Origin: Erysipelotrichaceae bacterium
GTDB lineage: Bacteria; Bacillota_I; Bacilli_A; Erysipelotrichales; Erysipelotrichaceae
Assembly (NCBI GenBank): GCA_024709285.1
Contig: JANJWY010000136.1
Coordinates: forward strand, 1 to 13,468
Length of the DNA stretch: 13,468 bases
Direction of reading: 5' to 3'
Every line of letters starts with the position of its first letter. Within the stretch, counting starts at the first letter, position 1. The notes below the pieces were generated by a model that saw only the letters and a list, made by a program, of their open reading frames with translations, was not told the origin of the DNA and ran no database searches. The translations under genes were made by a program, and so were the position numbers. Shown here one piece after another: positions 12,185 through 13,468 of the stretch.

Positions 12185-13468
12185 TCGACATCCTCCTTCA
12201 ACAATTCATTTATTTCACTTAATGACGAAATAAGCCGTGTGGGTTTTACCTTTTCCAGTATTTCTTTTCGTTCTTGATCGGCCGCAAAAGCGATGGTAAA
12301 CATTCCGGCATTGATACCGGCATTGATATCACCCGGAGTATCCCCAATGTAAATCGCAGAATCATGACCTTTTCCTAATTTTTTGCATGCCTCAAACAGT
12401 CCTTCCGGATCCGGTTTGTGTTTTTTTACTTGTTCAAGTCCGATGATGACATCGAAGTATTCTTTCATTTCAAACAGATTCAATCCCAAGTCGATGGCAT
12501 CGGTCAGCTTGCTGGAAACGATCCCCAATGAGTAACCTTGCGATCTCAATCCGGCTAAAAGCTCTTTTGCGCCATCAATCGGTTTGACATGTGTTTTATG
12601 CATTTCAAAGTTGATGACCCGATACTCTTCCACCAGTTTATCTGCCGACTCGTTTGGCAGGTATTTTCCGAAGGTTTCCCACAACGTAGGACCTAAGAAA
12701 GATAATTCCATTTCCCGGGTAATATTCAAGTCAGGCGCATACTTATGAAATACTTGTTTATAACTTTCGATGATGGCCGGTTCAGTATCCATCAAAGTAC
12801 CATCAAAATCAAATAAGATAACCGGTTTTTGCTTTTTGATCATCTTTCTGAAAACGCCCAGTGTGCCCAGAATTCCAACCACAAGGAATGCTACGGAAAC
12901 CAATTGAGCAGAACGCAAACCCAGGAACATCAGACTGTCTGAACGCAGTCCTTCAATAAAGAAACGTGTAACTCCATACCACATCAGATACGCATATACC
13001 ATGTCGCCTCTTTTCGGCTTTGAAAATTTCTTCAAAACAAGCACGATCAACAGAAATCCGACGATATTCAAAACGCTTTCATAAAAGAAAGTCGGTTCAC
13101 GGAACTGTCCGGCAATGAACATCTGATCTTTAATCAACTGTGGCCATCCTGCGTAAAAAGATTCCTCAACCACTCGGCCATACGCTTCCTGGTTTAAAAA
13201 GTTTCCCCAGCGGCCAATCGCCTGTGCAACCAGAATATTTGGAACAATCGCATCGGCTATGCGCATGAAGTCAATTTTATGGCGTTTGACAAACCAAAGT
13301 CCAAACAGGACACCACCAAACAAACCGCCTTGAATGGCCAATCCGCCTTGCCAGGTCATCAGGATTTCCAAGGGGCGAGAAAGGTAGTAACCTAAATCAA
13401 AAAATATGACGAACCATAATCTTGCCCCGATGACACCGCTTAACAATGCACCAAAGAACAAATCATCG
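12163..13468 (-). CDS. lgt: Prolipoprotein diacylglyceryl transferase fused to HAD phosphatase (PpaX-like), 5' end missing
   Basis: One open frame of more than 430 codons running off the right edge. The first part (to about residue 205 counted from the TTG at 13461) is Lgt, which moves diacylglycerol from phosphatidylglycerol to the lipobox cysteine of prolipoproteins: several membrane helices, IGRWGNFLNQEAYGR (82-96), REPTFFYES and YGVTRFFIEGLRSD. The usual HGGL motif reads QGGL (44-47). Perhaps 45-55 Lgt residues are missing. From about 212 a complete HAD domain follows: FDFDGT with D218 and D220, VSSK (315-318), K349 in KKHKPDP, and IGDTPGD (372-378), resembling PpaX/phosphoglycolate phosphatase. 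No good ribosome binding site precedes the internal ATG at 12843, so a true fusion is likely. The Lgt C-terminus is cytoplasmic in E. coli, which would place the phosphatase in the cytoplasm. hprK would be expected upstream. Confidence 0.93.
   Translation of the reverse strand, partial: DDLFFGALLSGVIGARLWFVIFFDLGYYLSRPLEILMTWQGGLAIQGGLFGGVLFGLWFVKRHKIDFMRIADAIVPNILVAQAIGRWGNFLNQEAYGRVVEESFYAGWPQLIKDQMFIAGQFREPTFFYESVLNIVGFLLIVLVLKKFSKPKRGDMVYAYLMWYGVTRFFIEGLRSDSLMFLGLRSAQLVSVAFLVVGILGTLGVFRKMIKKQKPVILFDFDGTLMDTEPAIIESYKQVFHKYAPDLNITREMELSFLGPTLWETFGKYLPNESADKLVEEYRVINFEMHKTHVKPIDGAKELLAGLRSQGYSLGIVSSKLTDAIDLGLNLFEMKEYFDVIIGLEQVKKHKPDPEGLFEACKKLGKGHDSAIYIGDTPGDINAGINAGMFTIAFAADQERKEILEKVKPTRLISSLSEINELLKEDVEWTYSTT

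Noticed and set aside
1..13468. CRISPR array, prophage, insertion sequence or tRNA gene
   Set aside because: No regularly spaced repeats, integrase or transposase motifs, terminal inverted repeats or tRNA-like sequence were found on reading both strands.

Overview
The window (about 13.5 kb) is a compact stretch of low-GC Firmicutes chromosome. Every supportable gene lies on the minus strand, so transcription runs from high to low coordinates. A T-box, sigma-A-like promoters, cre-like boxes and two conserved Firmicutes gene strings (lgt/ppaX-trxB-rapZ-yvcK-whiA and cysS-mrnC-rlmB-sigH-rpmG-secE-nusG) point to Bacillota. The fused Lgt-phosphatase, the absence of a yacP/rae1-like gene between rlmB and the sigma factor, and the general protein character suggest Erysipelotrichia or a relative; that class-level placement is inference.

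Layout in transcription order. (1) 13468-11255: a prolipoprotein diacylglyceryl transferase fused to a HAD phosphatase (5' end cut by the window), overlapping thioredoxin reductase trxB. (2) 11207-8469: rapZ-yvcK-whiA, tightly packed (4-nt overlap, then a 4-nt gap). (3) 8468-7231: accessory section with a possible 30-aa membrane peptide, an unrecognised membrane-anchored protein with a DUF2500-like segment, and a small XRE regulator ending in a hairpin terminator. (4) 7195-5123: extended -10 promoter, then a 78-aa membrane protein, a DUF2156 protein and an Eis-like GNAT acetyltransferase, probably one operon. (5) 5125-3994: gapA with a textbook promoter, two cre-like boxes upstream and a strong terminator. 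(6) 3982-668: promoter, Cys-specific T-box leader, cysS-mrnC-rlmB and a SigH-like sigma factor. (7) 671-1: promoter, rpmG (GTG start, too short for usual ORF cut-offs), secE and the start of nusG.

Most genes are housekeeping: lipoprotein maturation, thiol redox, cell-envelope and carbon-flux control, glycolysis, cysteine charging, rRNA maturation and methylation, and transcription/secretion. The most notable regulatory structures are the paired cre boxes at gapA and the complete T-box, whose specifier codon (TGC) and acceptor-pairing base both fit tRNA-Cys. I see no CRISPR array, phage, transposon, tRNA or rRNA gene. The least explained parts are the 248-aa membrane protein, the micro-ORF beside it and the 78-aa/DUF2156/GNAT operon.
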